Below are positions 1 to 10,599 of a stretch of 25,292 nt of DNA, in pieces. The notes beneath the pieces were generated by a model. The model worked only from the letters and a program-made list of their open reading frames with translations, did not search any database and had not been told where the DNA came from. The stretch's first letter is position 1; each line of letters opens with the position of its first letter. The stretch is taken from assembly GCA_905397405.1 (NCBI GenBank), contig CAJPVJ010000441.1:1-25292 (forward strand). The letters run 5' to 3'. This stretch comes from Oppiella nova. Its lineage: Eukaryota > Arthropoda > Arachnida > Sarcoptiformes > Oppiidae. The position numbers were made by a program, and so were the translations under genes.

Positions 1-949
1 TAGGGAAAAACAGCTGCAAAAAAGTTTTTTGTAAGTTTTGCTCAGTTTTTTGAAGAATTGGGTGAATATTGTGCCAAAAATGGAGAACTTCTTATGATTG
101 CAGTCATCATAACTGTGTCTCAAATTCTGATTTCAATTGATGAGCCAATGAATGGTGGGTCCCATTGGCCCTACTGTATAGTGCGGCTCAAAATAATGCC
201 TTATTGTACGAGAAATACTTTGCGATATTATATAAAACTTTTATATTTTATATAACAATTGTGGAAATGAAAGAAAATATACTACAGAGTGAGAGCACTA
301 GTAGTGCAGTGGCGGCGGAGTACAGCAGCCATAAGGTTACTCTAAATTACATACACTATTGCATACCATACCATACCTGCTGTGTTTGGTTTGAACCCAT
401 GGCTGGGCTCTAGTACTACGAGAATAAGAGATGAGGTGCACAACAAAAACAGCCAACACTCACAACTCAGTCTAACTTTTCTGATTGAGACAAAACTCCT
501 CTGCTTTTCATAGATAAGTAATACTTATTTTATACAAATTACACATTTCATTGTTTTATTTGAAACCCAATTGCTTATAATCTTATCAATTCTTTTGTTT
601 AATATAAAGAATAATAGAGAAGAGAAGTACTTATTATTAAAAGAAACTCATTTTTTCCATTCAATACATTCAACTGCTCTCTTATATTCTGTACTTTATA
701 TTCAATAATAAAGTATCAAATATAGTATTAATCATGTAATTGATTAAAATGCGAAAAATATTAAATGACACGAAAGTAAAACTGAGTTCATGTGTAGTCT
801 TGACTCCCAATGTCAGTGATATGAATGTAAGGTTAGGGAAAGTGTAGGGAATGTAAGCTTTAATGTAAGTAATAGTAGAGAAACAAACACAAAGGAATGG
901 CCCGTAACGGGACAGACAAGTAAAAAGTGGATAGAGAGTGAAAAAATAG
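1..949. other. Intergenic or intronic DNA, nothing identified
   Basis: AT-rich DNA with a short CCATA tandem near 365-377. The minus-strand frame 1002-682 is hydrophobic and Tyr/Phe-rich, with no recognisable domain. Confidence 0.6.
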
Positions 950-1250
950 TTGAATGCATTGCATGAACGATAGCGGGGGAGGTCTTGTCGTGTGCCCATC
1001 ACGTGCTATAGATTTTGCACTTTCTCTGGGCACCGGTAGCCATGGCTACAGTACGTGCGAGTGCGGCACGCGCTCCAGATGTTTAGTGCGAGCAGTGAAT
1101 TTGAGGCAAAATTGCGAAAACAAGTCGTTGATTCTGGTCTGAGACAGGGGCAGGTGGTTGGCTCTGCCTGTGCGATGGCTGTGTGTGTGTGCCATGTCTT
1201 GCAACAGGACTTTCAAACGGGATCTCATTATTAGTGGTCCTAAAACTTAT
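950..1250. other. More GC-rich, CpG-containing patch
   Basis: About 300 bp with more G and C and many more CpG dinucleotides than its surroundings. It includes a strong-Kozak ATG (GCCATGG near 1041) whose frame ends after 14 codons. It may mark a promoter, an unannotated exon or simply a compositional island; no product can be assigned. Confidence 0.4.
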
Positions 1251-1495
1251 TTAAGCGATAGAGAGACTGCAGTTGAACTCAGAGACCCACCGAACGGTGC
1301 ACTGCTTTTAAGGTCAAAGAACTTTCTCCTCGAAATCAAATAACCAAATATAACGGAGAGGGGATCACAGGCACACAGCACCGGCAGGTCAGGCATCAGG
1401 CACTACACTCAACACTCACCAGACGGACCACAATGAAAACGAATGAAAATGAATTTGTTTCCATCACTGGAGGTGTATCACCACCACCGCCACGA

Positions 1496-1500
<5 letters not shown>

Positions 1501-1533
<33 letters not shown>
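1501..1533. repeat. (CT)n microsatellite
   Basis: An uninterrupted dinucleotide run of about 33 bases preceded by a CACCACCACCGCC-like patch. It creates an artificial Arg-Glu repeat in the opposite-strand frame. Confidence 0.95.
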
Positions 1534-1538
<5 letters not shown>

Positions 1539-4185
1539 GACAAACACACAAATGTCTACCACTTTCTATCTGTTTAGTGAGTTTTCCCCTCAAAAGTGAA
1601 AACTAGATTTTCTATGTCTCAGAAGTGAATGAAACGAATAAATAGTTTTTGCTTTTAATCGCAATCACAATGGAAAACATGTGGAGACGGCAATGACTGG
1701 TACTCTACTCTCAATTCGATATCAATTTATTATTCATCATTACTTTGTATTGCATTCACTGAATGTCTGCATAAGAAATATTGCCATCATTTCTACCATT
1801 CTTTATATGTGAGAGACAATAGTCATCAATAGTGGTGTTGTAAGTGATATGCATAGAATACTAGTGCATTGGCACCCATAGCCCTCATCCATACTTATTC
1901 TCAGGTCTACTCTAACGGCAGTGGCAGTCAGTCTGTTGTCTGTTTGATTGCATGGCTGACTTTTGTCATTATTAATATTATTCGCGCTATTCTATGCAGT
2001 ACTTCTCAAACACTTATTGATATATTTAATGACAAAAAAGAGTACAAAACAAGATGTTTGAACAGCAGTTGTGTTGCATATGTTATGCCTTTCTTATGGC
2101 ACATCTCTGAAAAAGTTTTAATGCTTTTCATAAATAGTTTGCAGAACTTTTCAATAATGATATCAAAATGTATATCAAAATTATATAAAAGAGTATGATT
2201 TGCACCTGTGTTTACGCACTGCACTGTCTTTGAGTGACAATACAATTCGTATGCATTCATTATTTTACAATTTATTATATTTAAGTTTTTCTTTTTGTTT
2301 AGATATTAGTTCTCAAAACTAGTTTATAGTTTGACTGCAAAAGTATGGTTTCGTTTATGGTTTATAACATTTTTGAGGCGAACACACACTAAGTCTATGT
2401 CCTTGGATTGGATTCTAAAGCAAATGTGTATTACTTTGTTAAATATAATGCAAAACAAGTGACAACCCATAGAAAGTTGGAGATAATGTCGAGCCTCATA
2501 GAAACACTATTAAACTTATTTATTATGACAAAAACTTTTATATATCATTAAGAATACCGTTATTTACTGTTAGAGAACACGACCCACTGTTTGCTGCCTT
2601 TTCCTAGACTAAGGAACTGAGAGAAAAGTTTACAGTCAAATATGTTGTCATTTATTATGGCATTTATATCATATGTATGTCTGTATGGTATGAGTGACTG
2701 AGTGTTTACTCTTTGAGTTTTAGTGGAAGCGCCAGAACTCATCAAATTTCTATTACATGAGATATTTATTGTAAATAAAGTTGATTGCAGTCTAAATTGT
2801 ATCTATCATTCGCTTATTAGCAAAATAGGATATAAATATACTTTTAAACATAAATATATACGAGTTTTCGATTTAGGTTTTAGATGTTTATATGATAGCA
2901 AACACTTAAGAGTAATGCAATTGAATACGAATCATATGTATTGAGCAAAAACAAGAAAAAGTAAAACTAATATGAATTTGTCGTCTCAAACAGTAGTGTA
3001 GTATATATCTAGTAATAAATATATGCAATAATGACTATTATTTTCTTTGAAAATGTCCTTTAGGTGCTTCATAACGACTTTTCCATTAGTAAAACAAACA
3101 CAAAGATTTGAGAGTAGAGTAGAGTTGAGCTCATTATAAACGGTTGTTTTACTCCATCTCAACAATTTGTGCTGTCGTTTAGCTATACATTTGCCTCTAA
3201 AATACAGTCACTTTTTGCCAGTAATAGACTAAAAGTTTTACATCACAATTATTATTATTCTATCAAATATTCTATGAGTTAAATACATTTGTTTGGCTCT
3301 ACTTTTCAAGAGCTTCCACAACACAAAAGAATATATTATATAATAATATACAATATCAATACCAAATGTATACTTACTGTAGTTAAGCAATAGGTTTTCT
3401 AATGTAATCTATTCTTTATAGCATACAACCAAAATGCTTAATACTATTATTATAACAATAAATAAATAAATTATGCAAAACGTAATATTCCTTAAGAGAA
3501 AGTGCTGTTAAGTAAGGCATAGGAATCAATAGGAAAATATAGTAACAGTGAGCTAACTGTGAGTTAATGTTAAATTCAATATAATATAATATACCGTAAG
3601 CGCACGCATGCAGAACACGGCTATCATTTGCTTTGCTAGAGATGACAAACTATTTGATAAGAGATATCTATTGATTGAGCCATTAAGACCATCATCTGAA
3701 TGCACTGTAAGGCATTGTAAGCCTCACTAACCAGATTGGGTCCAAATAATAATAATTGCATTATTAATAATGATTTAATGTCTTATACTTTTTTTTATCG
3801 TGCAATAGATTAACATAAAGTGAGTTTAAATACTGGTACAAAGTAATGCTTTGCACGCATTTCACACAACTCTCGGCTTAAACTTGAATTTTGCTTTAGT
3901 TTTATTATCGATTGATTTCAAAAAACATAAATTTCATTCTACCGAAAAGTTTCATTAGTAGTCGTTTTGCAACTTCTCGTATACAGTAGACTAACGCTAA
4001 ACAAAATACTAATTCATTAAAACCTAAGTTTTATTGATTAGCGAAATACCGTATAATTAAATATATTGTCAAATGCCTGACAACTCATAAGAATTAGAAA
4101 TTTATTAGATTTGCCTTTCCTTACAGTCAACCAAATGGCAATAAATTGCGGTTTAAGTAACTTAAGTGAGCAAAAGATTTATGTG
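1534..4185. other. AT-rich non-coding DNA
   Basis: Only short biased frames on both strands, with no clear splice-flanked exon. A weak acceptor-like CTTATTCTCAG near 1903 could not be tied to a coding frame. Confidence 0.6.
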
Positions 4186-4365
4186 TCACTGAAATGTTGG
4201 CTCAAATGAGTTGAAATGAGTTGGATATGGAGCACAATGAGCACAACCACAACAGATTGTCAATTCATTGAACCCTTTCAGGTCGCAAACCTCGACACAA
4301 TCCACAATCAGTCTCTTGTCCTTCCCTTTAGAGCCAATGACCAAAGAAGTGCATAGAATAGCCAT
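4186..4365 (-). CDS. Candidate small cysteine-rich protein, 59 aa
   Basis: Minus-strand frame from an ATG at 4365 to a TGA at 4188-4186. The peptide begins MAILCTSLVIGSKGKDKR and contains seven Cys, at about residues 5, 23, 27, 38, 39, 41 and 44. The last four form a CCGCAHC cluster. The first ten residues are hydrophobic and could be a short signal peptide, but there is no basic n-region. Codon choice looks protein-like and the segment is less AT-rich than its surroundings. An alternative is that this is a 3' terminal exon, with an acceptor near the CTCTAAAG upstream of GGAAGGAC. No canonical AATAAA follows closely on the minus strand; a CATAAA variant lies a few bases after the stop. No family recognised. 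Confidence 0.3.
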   Translation of the reverse strand: MAILCTSLVIGSKGKDKRLIVDCVEVCDLKGFNELTICCGCAHCAPYPTHFNSFEPTFQ

Positions 4366-4659
4366 AAATGCATTCAATTGGCAATAGTCTTAATAGACGT
4401 GTTGGCCCACTGACCTTCAAATCACTACAATTTCCCTTTCTTGTAATGAGGGATAAAAGAGGTTAAGAAGGTTCATGACATTCATGACCACCAGACCACA
4501 GACCAGCTGAGACCCACTATCATACCTGCCCTACCAATGAATACATCACTTGACAGATGAAGTCTTCAAATAAGCAAAAGTAAACCTATTATTGATACGT
4601 TGCTAAAAGCACAAGAATTAGAAACTAATGGCATTAAAAGAGCTACCCGTCCTCTACAG

Positions 4660-4686
4660 CTCTCTCTCTCTCTCTCTCTCTCTCTC
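4660..4686. repeat. (CT)n microsatellite
   Basis: A pure CT run of 27 bases; the next CT array lies about 250 bp downstream. Confidence 0.95.
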
Positions 4687-4935
4687 ATTCGCTCTTCTTG
4701 TGGAATACAATTGAATAGATTCCCAATAATTGTCTATTCAATTGAACCAATTCTCTTATACTGCGCTAAATGTGGAAATATATGGCATACGTATGGATTG
4801 TTTGCAGACAAATATCTTTGCTGATCACCTGCCAGTGCGCCACTATTACAGTGTTTGAAACATATATCCAACACATCTAACCGGACAGTAGGTTAAAGGA
4901 CGGCACGCGATGGTTCAACGGGTGACAAAATACTA

Positions 4936-4962
4936 CTCTCTCTCTCTCTCTCTCTCTCTCTC
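4936..4962. repeat. (CT)n microsatellite
   Basis: A pure CT run of 27 bases, the second of a close pair of same-orientation arrays. Confidence 0.95.
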
Positions 4963-5294
4963 CGGTCAATACTATTCATGCGTTTAGAGACACACTTTTG
5001 GTCTCAATTCAAATGATAACTGCTTTACGTCTCGTCATTCAGACAAAAGTTGTTTATATCAAAAGCACTTTTCTCTCTCTAATGTCCTGTTTATCACAAC
5101 CGACTGAAGAGAAGTCCAGCGCAGAGCAGATCCGCAGCTGATCTCTCTTATCAATATATTATGCATTCGAGTATCACTTCCACTATAATCCAAATACTTT
5201 ATATTCAACACTCAATAATAGAGCACCGGTTCATAACTGTACACAACATACAAAAAATGGGACGAATTGTGGCTTTACTTCAGAAAAGGCGAAA

Positions 5295-5377
5295 TTAGAG
5301 CAAAAGAGAGTGAAAAAAGTGAAGAAAAGAGTGGAAAAGAGTGGAGAAGAGTGGAGAAGAAGTGAAGAGTGAAAGGC
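5295..5377. repeat. Near-homopurine tract with tandem GAGTGGARAA units
   Basis: About 80 bases almost purely A and G on the plus strand except for regularly spaced T. About three tandem 10-11 bp units of the form GAGTGGARAA lie near 5329-5360. On the minus strand this is a long pyrimidine tract immediately after the candidate donor at 5391, consistent with intron sequence. It could also form triplex DNA. Confidence 0.7.
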
Positions 5378-5391
5378 GACAATCACTTTAC

Positions 5392-5581
5392 CTATGATTG
5401 TGTCCCACATTTGCATGTATTGCACACTTCTAACACACTTATTATGGTATTTACGGCACTTACAGCACGTGTCCATAATGTGTCTGAGTTTCTGATTCCT
5501 GTTTTCAAGAAATTGTAAAAATATATTCGTCGTCGAGTCGACCCATTTTGGCTCCTTTTGGCTCTTTTTTATTGTTTGCAT
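5392..5581 (-). CDS. Candidate coding exon with a strong splice donor; weak Myb/SANT-like pattern
   Basis: The frame open from 5716 to 5231 on the minus strand is the longest in the window. Its first in-frame ATG is at 5581 (G at -3). A candidate acceptor, CTTCAG, lies just upstream with the exon starting at 5586. The frame gives 63 codons plus one base to ATAG|GTAAAG, a near-consensus donor with the intron GT at 5391-5390. The protein starts MQTIKKSQKEPKWVDS, followed by a T/L/F-rich helix ending FLENRNQK, a Cys/basic segment (CCKCRKYHNKC) and MWDTII. A Trp near the start, a hydrophobic helix and a second Trp-x-x-Ile recall Myb/SANT-like (trihelix) domains, but the Trp-Trp spacing of about 46 residues is longer than usual. 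Past the donor the frame turns into pyrimidine-encoded low complexity, as expected for an intron. A possible acceptor (TGTACAG, exon from 5236) would add about ten codons before a TGA. A degenerate gene copy is also possible. Confidence 0.4.
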
Positions 5582-5599
5582 TGCAGCTGAAGTCGGAGT

Positions 5600-6754
5600 C
5601 AAAGCTTTTTTCAATTTTAACCATTTTTTCACTCTTTTATAACAATAGAAAAGCCAAAAGAGTTTACACTTTTCTCTGAATGTATACCCACTCCAGAAAA
5701 CAGTCCCTTTCCCCAAATATTATGCATAACTGGTTTAACAGTTCAGACAAAACTGTTTTTAAATTTGTAATAACATTCAACAGTTAGTTGTGATTTAGAT
5801 TTGTTTGTGAATCTCCAACGGACTCACACTATGTGCCAAAGAATTGCAATACAATACAATCCTATTCATCAAAAGAATATGTTTTACAAAAATATGCTAT
5901 ATTTCTGACCATTGGTTCGGATAGAGAGCATAGACAGAGAGCAAGAGTGGAGTAGATTTGATAAAAGTATTACAATATAAGTACAAATATAATACTCTAC
6001 GAGATATACATTACTCTCAATGATATGATACACAGTTATTGTGATGCTTTTGATAGTAAGCGACTTGTGAGGGATGCTTTATATGGCTTATATTGTATCG
6101 CAATTTTGGAAATTTTGTTGTTTAGTTAAATAGTTAACATATTTGTGAGAAGAGTCAGTAGTGGTCTAACTCTTCAGAAAATGCACTTTTCTGTGAAACG
6201 CTGACAAAAATGTCCTTCACTTGTATTCCTTCACAATTCGATAATAATTTATTTGAAGCAAAGCAATGAAAAGTTGAAAAATGTTTTGTTGAGCCAAAAG
6301 CACAATCAAATTGCAAAATCACTTTCAATGACTTCCTTAACTTTATTATTGAAACTGCTTTTTACTACTTTTTAATCAATATGAGCGCTGTTTATGCCAT
6401 TGAATGCTAACTTAAGTGGAAAACTTTGACTATAATGTGTGGCCAACACACCGGAAGGAATGCCAACGATTTTCTACAATCAAATGTGGTTTTCATATCT
6501 ATAGCTATTCTATCATCAAACTGTTTAAGGAATGTTTTAAACTTTATTATGAATACAATACTTTTAAATCATTATCTGTTTGATTCACAAATATATCATA
6601 TTTTATACATCATAGACTATGCCGTACTTTAACTCAGTTAGCATTGGGAGGATCAGTACTGTATAATATTGTATACTTTAGGATAAGTCTTAATTTGATT
6701 CCTTTTCCTAATTTTGTTTATTTATTTAAAAGTTTTTCAAAAACCATCAAACAT

Positions 6755-6755
<1 letters not shown>
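5600..6755. other. Non-coding DNA upstream of the minus-strand exon candidate
   Basis: AT-rich. If the 5392-5581 exon is real, its promoter or 5' UTR would lie in this direction, but I see no distinct signal. Confidence 0.5.

Positions 6756-6794
<39 letters not shown>
6756..6794. repeat. (GA)n microsatellite
   Basis: A pure AG run of 39 bases within AT-rich DNA. Confidence 0.95.
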
Positions 6795-6800
<6 letters not shown>

Positions 6801-7068
6801 TGTAAATCTAAAGGAATTTGAATTAATTGAAGCAAAAATAAACTTTAATCTAAGTCTTCAATATTAGCTCATATTCTTTATCATTGAATTAATCCCTCAT
6901 CTCTTCATCTCATGTAATGTATGGCAATGTAATGTCTAGTATTTGTTAGGCATATGGACTCAACCAAAACACTGCGACAACGATAATGAATGTATGAATG
7001 TTTGCAATAGAAATGAGTAAAAATGAGACCCAAAAACAAAACGAAAAGTTGCATAAATTGACGCAAAG

Positions 7069-7109
7069 CTGTATATTCTGTATATTCTGTATATTCTGTA
7101 TATTCTGTA
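7069..7109. repeat. Tandem 9-mer CTGTATATT, about 4.5 copies
   Basis: Four exact copies of CTGTATATT followed by CTGTA. In the minus-strand frame it gives an Ile-Tyr-Arg repeat that should not be taken for a protein. Confidence 0.95.
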
Positions 7110-7149
7110 GATCGTGAGCGTATGAGCGCAGGCCATAGCCATAGAGTGT

Positions 7150-7172
7150 GTAATGTATGTAATGTATGTAAT
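7150..7172. repeat. Tandem 9-mer GTAATGTAT, about 2.5 copies
   Basis: A second 9-bp tandem array only 40 bp after the CTGTATATT array, with a different unit of the same length. Confidence 0.8.
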
Positions 7173-7301
7173 TTGTGCGATATTTGGTTATAGCCGATGA
7201 TAATTACTGTTTACAAGAGACCTACGGCTCGGAGTTGTGTTCCTTTAATATAATATATAAATGTTAAGTGAACTTAGGATGCATTTGCTTTGTCTTGACA
7301 G

Positions 7302-7513
7302 GGCTTTATGGAATATCCACTGCCTCCCTGTGCCTCAGGGCTCTATATATGAGCAGTCCTTATGCTTTACTAATTACTAAAATGAGAAGACAAATTTGCG
7401 GACAGTTTATACTTCAAGTCGGAAATGATTTGCATAGAAAGCAGAGAAAATTGTTTTTGCCTAACATTTCGTTCACAACTCGTACAGTGTATTCAGCTTT
7501 GCGTCTAATCTGA
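7302..7513 (+). CDS. Candidate terminal exon after a good splice acceptor
   Basis: The acceptor-like sequence TTTGCTTTGTCTTGACAG ends at 7301 and is followed by a frame that stays open to TGA at 7511-7513, about 70 codons. The translated segment is Leu/Arg-rich (for example MRRQICGQFIL and RKQRKLFLPN) and has ordinary amino-acid diversity. The region is less AT-rich than its flanks. No ATG-initiated start or upstream partner exon was identified, and no AATAAA follows immediately. No family recognised. Confidence 0.2.
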
Positions 7514-8539
7514 ACGGCTATTGAATTGAGTTTCAATATATCTAATAGTATTTTGGCTGTCTTTCGGTGTTTGGCTCATTCTGTGCTCTATTTCCACATA
7601 AATTATATATAAATAGTGTATATATTGTGTTATAAGTGAATGTGAAATATAGTATAAGAGATATTGTAGTGGAGATGATATGTATTGGCGAACACATTAG
7701 TTGATGACATCCACAAACTGTGCTTGCGGCCATGTTTTGGCTCAGTTTAGGTATTAAAGGCTTAATGCATGGACTCCTTTGAGAAATACCCAGAATTTAG
7801 AGAATTGTTGCAGAATTTGTTCAATTCATACGAACAATAGTTATAGTTATTCACAAAAACATGAATATATCTGTTACTTCTCTTATTTGACGAGAATTTG
7901 TCTTTATTTGAGGTAATCATTGCTTTTAATGAATAATATTATATTCCCAAAGAGTCTTATATAGAGTGAGAAAAGGCATTACAGTTAGAGTGGAGGAGTA
8001 GTAGAGTGTGTGGAGTGTGTAGACTCTGTAGAGCGCAGACATTAAGATCACTTAAGGAAAGCCTCTTTACTCATCTCATTTGATCTCATTTGATGACATG
8101 TAAGAAGTCATGCCTCTGAGCCTTAAATGAATTGTGTATACAATATGTTAGTCTCATCTCATTCTCATTACTTAACGCTAACTTAGATCTTCTTTAGGAA
8201 ATGCTGTTAAGTGTACTTTAAATGCCTGTGCGGTGATTGTGAGCCAACACACCATTACATGCATTCATGCTTTTGTCTCCTCTAAGCCTTTACAACCGTT
8301 TTTTATCCAATGTTAACCTTATATACATTACAGTCTACTATATGTTCATATAAATGACTGGGAAGTACCGCAAACCAATTTGCATAATCATCTAATAAAA
8401 CGTATAAAAAACTGTCAGTCCCTTAACGTACTGTATATCCTCTGTATATCAAACACTATTTAATAGAGTATAAAAAGTTCAACAAATCAATTATTTTTTA
8501 TAAAAAGCTTCGGATGAGAGGAGAGATGATAAAGAGTAG
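7514..8539. other. AT-rich non-coding DNA
   Basis: No supported exon, RNA gene or long repeat. Small purine-rich tracts occur around 7960-8035. Confidence 0.6.
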
Positions 8540-8564
8540 GAGAGAGAGAGAGAGAGAGAGAGAG
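8540..8564. repeat. (GA)n microsatellite
   Basis: A GA run of 25 bases preceded by an imperfect purine-rich stretch from about 8516. Confidence 0.95.
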
Positions 8565-9428
8565 CCTTTGGGGTCAAAGGAATAAATGAATGAATAAAAC
8601 ATTTAATGAGTTAATGACAACAAATATGTAATAAATGTTTCGTATAATAGTCTTTCACACACTTTGCATTTCTTTATTTGATTTAAGAAATAAGTGTTTA
8701 AGTGATGTCTCTATTGACTTAATTAAAGGCATATTCTATGAGTTCTTGTAAATTAAATATACTCTATAAGTAAACGTCTGAACAGTATTGTTGTATTATT
8801 AATACTCTCATAAGCCTATTGTCTGATTGTTTTGTTTTATGAAAAAGAAAATATTAGAGTAAATGCTTGTGACAAGTCTTATATAAACAGACAATATATT
8901 TGATAAGATTTATAGCATTAGAGATGAAGACGAGCTCTAAGTTAAAGCAAATATGAAATGAATGTATTGTTGGAAACCACAAAAGGCATCGCTATAGCTC
9001 TGCACCCAAACTAGCGATTCATAAATCTTGACAATTATTCACAAAATGAGAAAAGCATTGCTCGTGACTTAGCATATGAGTAGAGATGGAGAGAAAGGGG
9101 TAGGAATGGCAGGAATGGCAGCGTTTTCAACGCTGGGAAGAAGTGTTGTGTAAGCAATGGCTGAGATGTGCATAAAGTCCTTATAAGCATAACAACTGAA
9201 GTTATATAAGTTATAAGAGGAGAGAGCGCTTGAAATAAAGCAAAGTAAAGCCTTTGGCAATGCATGGCTTATATGCATTGGTGTTGTGTCACGTCAGACA
9301 ATAATTAATTCTACGGTTAATTACTAATCAATCCTTTATCACTATAGCAACAGTACATCTCACGCGTCGCCCAAACCCTTACCATTCATGACTGACTACT
9401 CATCAACTATGCTATGAAGGGCTGACTC
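8565..9428. other. Non-coding DNA, purine-rich in parts
   Basis: The overlapping minus-strand frames near 9035-9278 are Ser/Leu-rich and arise from purine-rich sequence. A short GGAATGGCA tandem lies near 9104-9120. No gene supported. Confidence 0.55.
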
Positions 9429-9520
9429 GATGAGAGTGAGAATGAGAGAGACTTATAGACAATGAGAGAGCACGAGAGAGACTGAGAGGACAGCCAATGG
9501 ATAAGAGTGGGAGAGAATGG
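9429..9520. repeat. Degenerate GA-rich tract
   Basis: A mosaic of GAGAGA blocks interspersed with TGA, ATG and CAC. It resembles a decayed (GA)n array and lies about 160 bp before the intact one. Confidence 0.7.
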
Positions 9521-9678
9521 GGAGAACAGTGCCAGCGATGACAAAGAGAGCAAACTTTAAAAGATAAGTAAAGCAAAAGCAACTCATTTTGAAGGAGAAG
9601 CCAAAACACACTTATATTAAAACAAGTAAAACATAGATACAGAGAACTCGCAATGAATTGTCAAATAAAGTAATGGCT

Positions 9679-9680
<2 letters not shown>

Positions 9681-9719
<39 letters not shown>
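9681..9719. repeat. (GA)n microsatellite
   Basis: A pure GA run of 39 bases. It and the purine-rich DNA upstream produce Ser-Leu repeats in minus-strand frames that are not genes. Confidence 0.95.
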
Positions 9720-9721
<2 letters not shown>

Positions 9722-10093
9722 GTTATTTGTTATATAAGTGTGATTTCCAGTGAAGGAGTGAAAGGACTGATAGGAAGAGATAACGCATAAACTGAGAGAA
9801 ACGAGTGAAGCGAGTGAGAGATGTGTGGAAAATGAAGAAAAATTAAAAACAATTCTCGTGTTCGGCTTAACATTACAATTGAAATGCAGAGCCATTACCA
9901 CAATATCTTCTATTATGGAGTCTATTGTATGACAAAACGGTTGATGGTTTCTATGCCTTTTATATGATATATATAAGTATAAGTAGTATAAGTAATGCTA
10001 TATTGCTTTCTCATAGCACTGATTGCGTGTCACTTAATAAACTGTCTTAATATGGCTGTTATGGCTGTTCCCACCCGAACACCCGCTTATGCT

Positions 10094-10115
10094 TCCCATA
10101 CCCTTCCCATACCCT
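10094..10115. repeat. Short tandem CTTCCCATACC repeat
   Basis: Two nearly exact 11-bp copies in a locally C-rich patch. Confidence 0.6.
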
Positions 10116-10583
10116 ATGAATCGTATGAATGTTTGTCTTTTGATAAACTTATTGATCCTCGCATTTAATGAGTGCATAAAATATTATATAATAAAACAAA
10201 TGAAATGCAAGCACTGAATCATAAGTGCATTTCCTTTCCTTATACTTTGCGCTAAATGAATGAAAATCTATATAAACGAGTATTCATTTGTGTGTACTTT
10301 CAATGAGAACTCCGTTTGATTTAAATCTAATGAAATAATGATTCTCTGAAGGTTTGGACACTATTTACGCCAATTTTGAATTAATTTATGTTTAAAATTA
10401 GTTTAAGAATACAGTCTAACTTTTAATGATTTTGTCTAAAATGAGTCCGAGATGTAAGAATAAATTACACGAATTGAGACAAAATCGTAACAAAACATAC
10501 ATTTCTCACAACTATTTCCAGACAAATCTCATTACATATTCAATACTTCAAACAAAACGAAATCTTTAAAATTCATTTCGTAA

Positions 10584-10599
10584 TATACTGTACAGTATA
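10584..10599. repeat. Perfect 16-bp palindrome
   Basis: TATACTGTACAGTATA is exactly self-complementary with no loop. It could be a dimeric protein-binding site, but nothing nearby identifies one. Confidence 0.85.

Noticed and set aside
383-400. GGTTTGAACC-like reversed tRNA B-box
   Set aside because: The flanking bases cannot form a T-arm stem and no A-box lies at the right distance.
682-1002. Minus-strand frame of 106 codons, hydrophobic
   Set aside because: Tyr/Phe/Thr-rich composition follows from the base composition; no domain, splice signal or conserved motif is visible.
1396-1593. Minus-strand frame with an Arg-Glu repeat
   Set aside because: The repeat is a translation of the CT microsatellite.
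9035-9901. Several minus-strand Ser/Leu-rich frames
   Set aside because: They arise from GA-rich tracts; the composition is that of low-complexity DNA, not protein.
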